NCBI GenBank assembly: GCA_017416805.1
Contig: JAFQBB010000051.1
Span: 1-64,000, forward strand
Source of the DNA: Bacteroidaceae bacterium
Lineage (GTDB): Bacteria; Bacteroidota; Bacteroidia; Bacteroidales; Bacteroidaceae
DNA length: 64,000 nt
Direction: 5' to 3'
In this document: positions 63,502 to 64,000 of the stretch, piece after piece
How the letters are laid out: the number at the start of each line of letters is the position of its first letter
How positions within the stretch are numbered: position 1 is the first letter of the stretch
Position numbers and translations under genes: made by a program
Notes under the pieces: model-generated
What the model saw: only the letters and a program-made list of their open reading frames with translations
Databases searched by the model: none
What the model was told of the DNA's origin: nothing

Positions 63502-64000
63502 TTATCTCAAGTAATAATTGTATTCTTTCTCATGTCCGATGGTTGTCGGTTCTCCGTGTCCGGGATAGACAACAGTATTGTCGGGTAACACAAGCAGTTT
63601 GTTGCATATACCGTCAATCAATGTACCGTAATCGCCTCCAGGCAAGTCGGTTCTTCCTATACTGCCTTGGAACAATACATCGCCCACGAACATGCAACCA
63701 TCTTTCTCCGAATAAAACACAAGGCTTCCTTTTGAATGACCCGGCACATGGATGGACTTCAAGCAGCTTCTTCCTATGGCCACTTCATCACCTTCCTCCA
63801 AATAAGCGCCTATAGGAACAGGTTGGTCGGGAAAAGCAAGACCAAACATGCGTGTACGCTTTGGTGCATCCATCAGCCAGTCTTCGTCATCGCGATGTGC
63901 GCAAGTCTTCAAACCGTATTGCCTGTACACATAGCCGTTTCCAAAAATATGGTCAAAATGGAGATGGGTGTTCAACAAGTGTTTTACCGTCAGCCCTTTC
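63502..64000 (-). CDS. Glyoxalase II-like metallo-hydrolase (partial, N-terminus beyond window)
   Basis: The last 165 codons of a metallo-beta-lactamase-fold hydrolase. The frame is open to the right edge, reading KGLTVKHLLNTHLHFDHIFG; a start inside this stretch would cut into the fold, so the gene begins outside the window. Zinc ligands: HLHFDH, His in VPGHSKGSL, Asp in VGDVLF and the last His in PGHGEPTTIGHE. It is probably a glyoxalase II-like thioester hydrolase; substrate not known. In operon with the YjbQ gene downstream. Confidence 0.9.
   Translation of the reverse strand, partial: KGLTVKHLLNTHLHFDHIFGNGYVYRQYGLKTCAHRDDEDWLMDAPKRTRMFGLAFPDQPVPIGAYLEEGDEVAIGRSCLKSIHVPGHSKGSLVFYSEKDGCMFVGDVLFQGSIGRTDLPGGDYGTLIDGICNKLLVLPDNTVVYPGHGEPTTIGHEKEYNYYLR

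Overview
The window looks like chromosomal DNA of a gut-type Bacteroidales bacterium (Bacteroides, Phocaeicola or a close relative). Four things suggest this. Most genes are preceded by the Bacteroidetes -7 element TAnnTTTG, and two promoters have a full TTTG-N20-TATCTTTG. Shine-Dalgarno sequences are rare. There is a secreted GH2 beta-galactosidase, several lipoproteins and Por-type C-terminal tails. Short intergenic repeats typical of the group are common. No rRNA, tRNA, CRISPR array or intact transposase gene was seen.

Layout: 1-5.0 kb is a minus-strand branched-chain amino acid operon (ilvD, ilvB, ilvN, acyl-ACP thioesterase). It is headed by a complete transcription attenuator with a Leu/Val-rich leader peptide. 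rlmH follows. 5.8-10.7 kb is a TolC / HlyD / two ABC-2 permease exporter operon without an ATPase gene. 10.8-11.8 kb holds a decayed carbohydrate locus: a GH43 N-terminus fused in frame to what looks like a GH29 fucosidase tail. 11.9-15.7 kb is a 2-oxoacid:ferredoxin oxidoreductase operon (TPR protein, ferredoxin, alpha, 55-aa membrane protein, beta, gamma) with a four-helix-bundle gene inserted in it. 15.8-19 kb holds a DUF4468 protein, a strongly structured RNA candidate, two AT-rich secreted-protein genes and about 0.8 kb of repeat-rich noncoding DNA.

19-32 kb carries lacZ, LptD, an HD hydrolase, a family-10-like glycosidase, a CstA transporter, envelope proteins, an M48 lipoprotein protease, class II aldolase and a YqaE protein. 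32-45 kb carries a lipoprotein, an NfnA-NfnB fusion, a cysteine-desulfidase-like protein, DsbD, pgk, nth, an MFS transporter, pheS, murB and a PhnP-like hydrolase. 45-51 kb has rmuC, a large CotH/dockerin surface protein and a DUF4160/DUF2442 pair. 51.4-56.5 kb is an accessory island (DUF3987 protein, an unrecognised 269-aa protein, DUF4248, HU-like protein) partly bracketed by inverted repeats. 56.8-64 kb returns to core genes: pyrB, pyrI, flavin reductase, a membrane-anchored unknown, a class A penicillin-binding protein, YjbQ and a partial metallo-hydrolase.

How the genes work together: the oxidoreductase and the Nfn fusion together suggest ferredoxin-centred anaerobic metabolism. The ilv attenuator ties branched-chain synthesis to charged Leu/Val tRNA. 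The most interesting noncoding signals are the attenuator, the nested hairpin RNA at 16.77-16.92 kb, and two arrays of a related 22-bp-period GAATGAA...TTCA repeat, one of them upstream of the HU-like gene.
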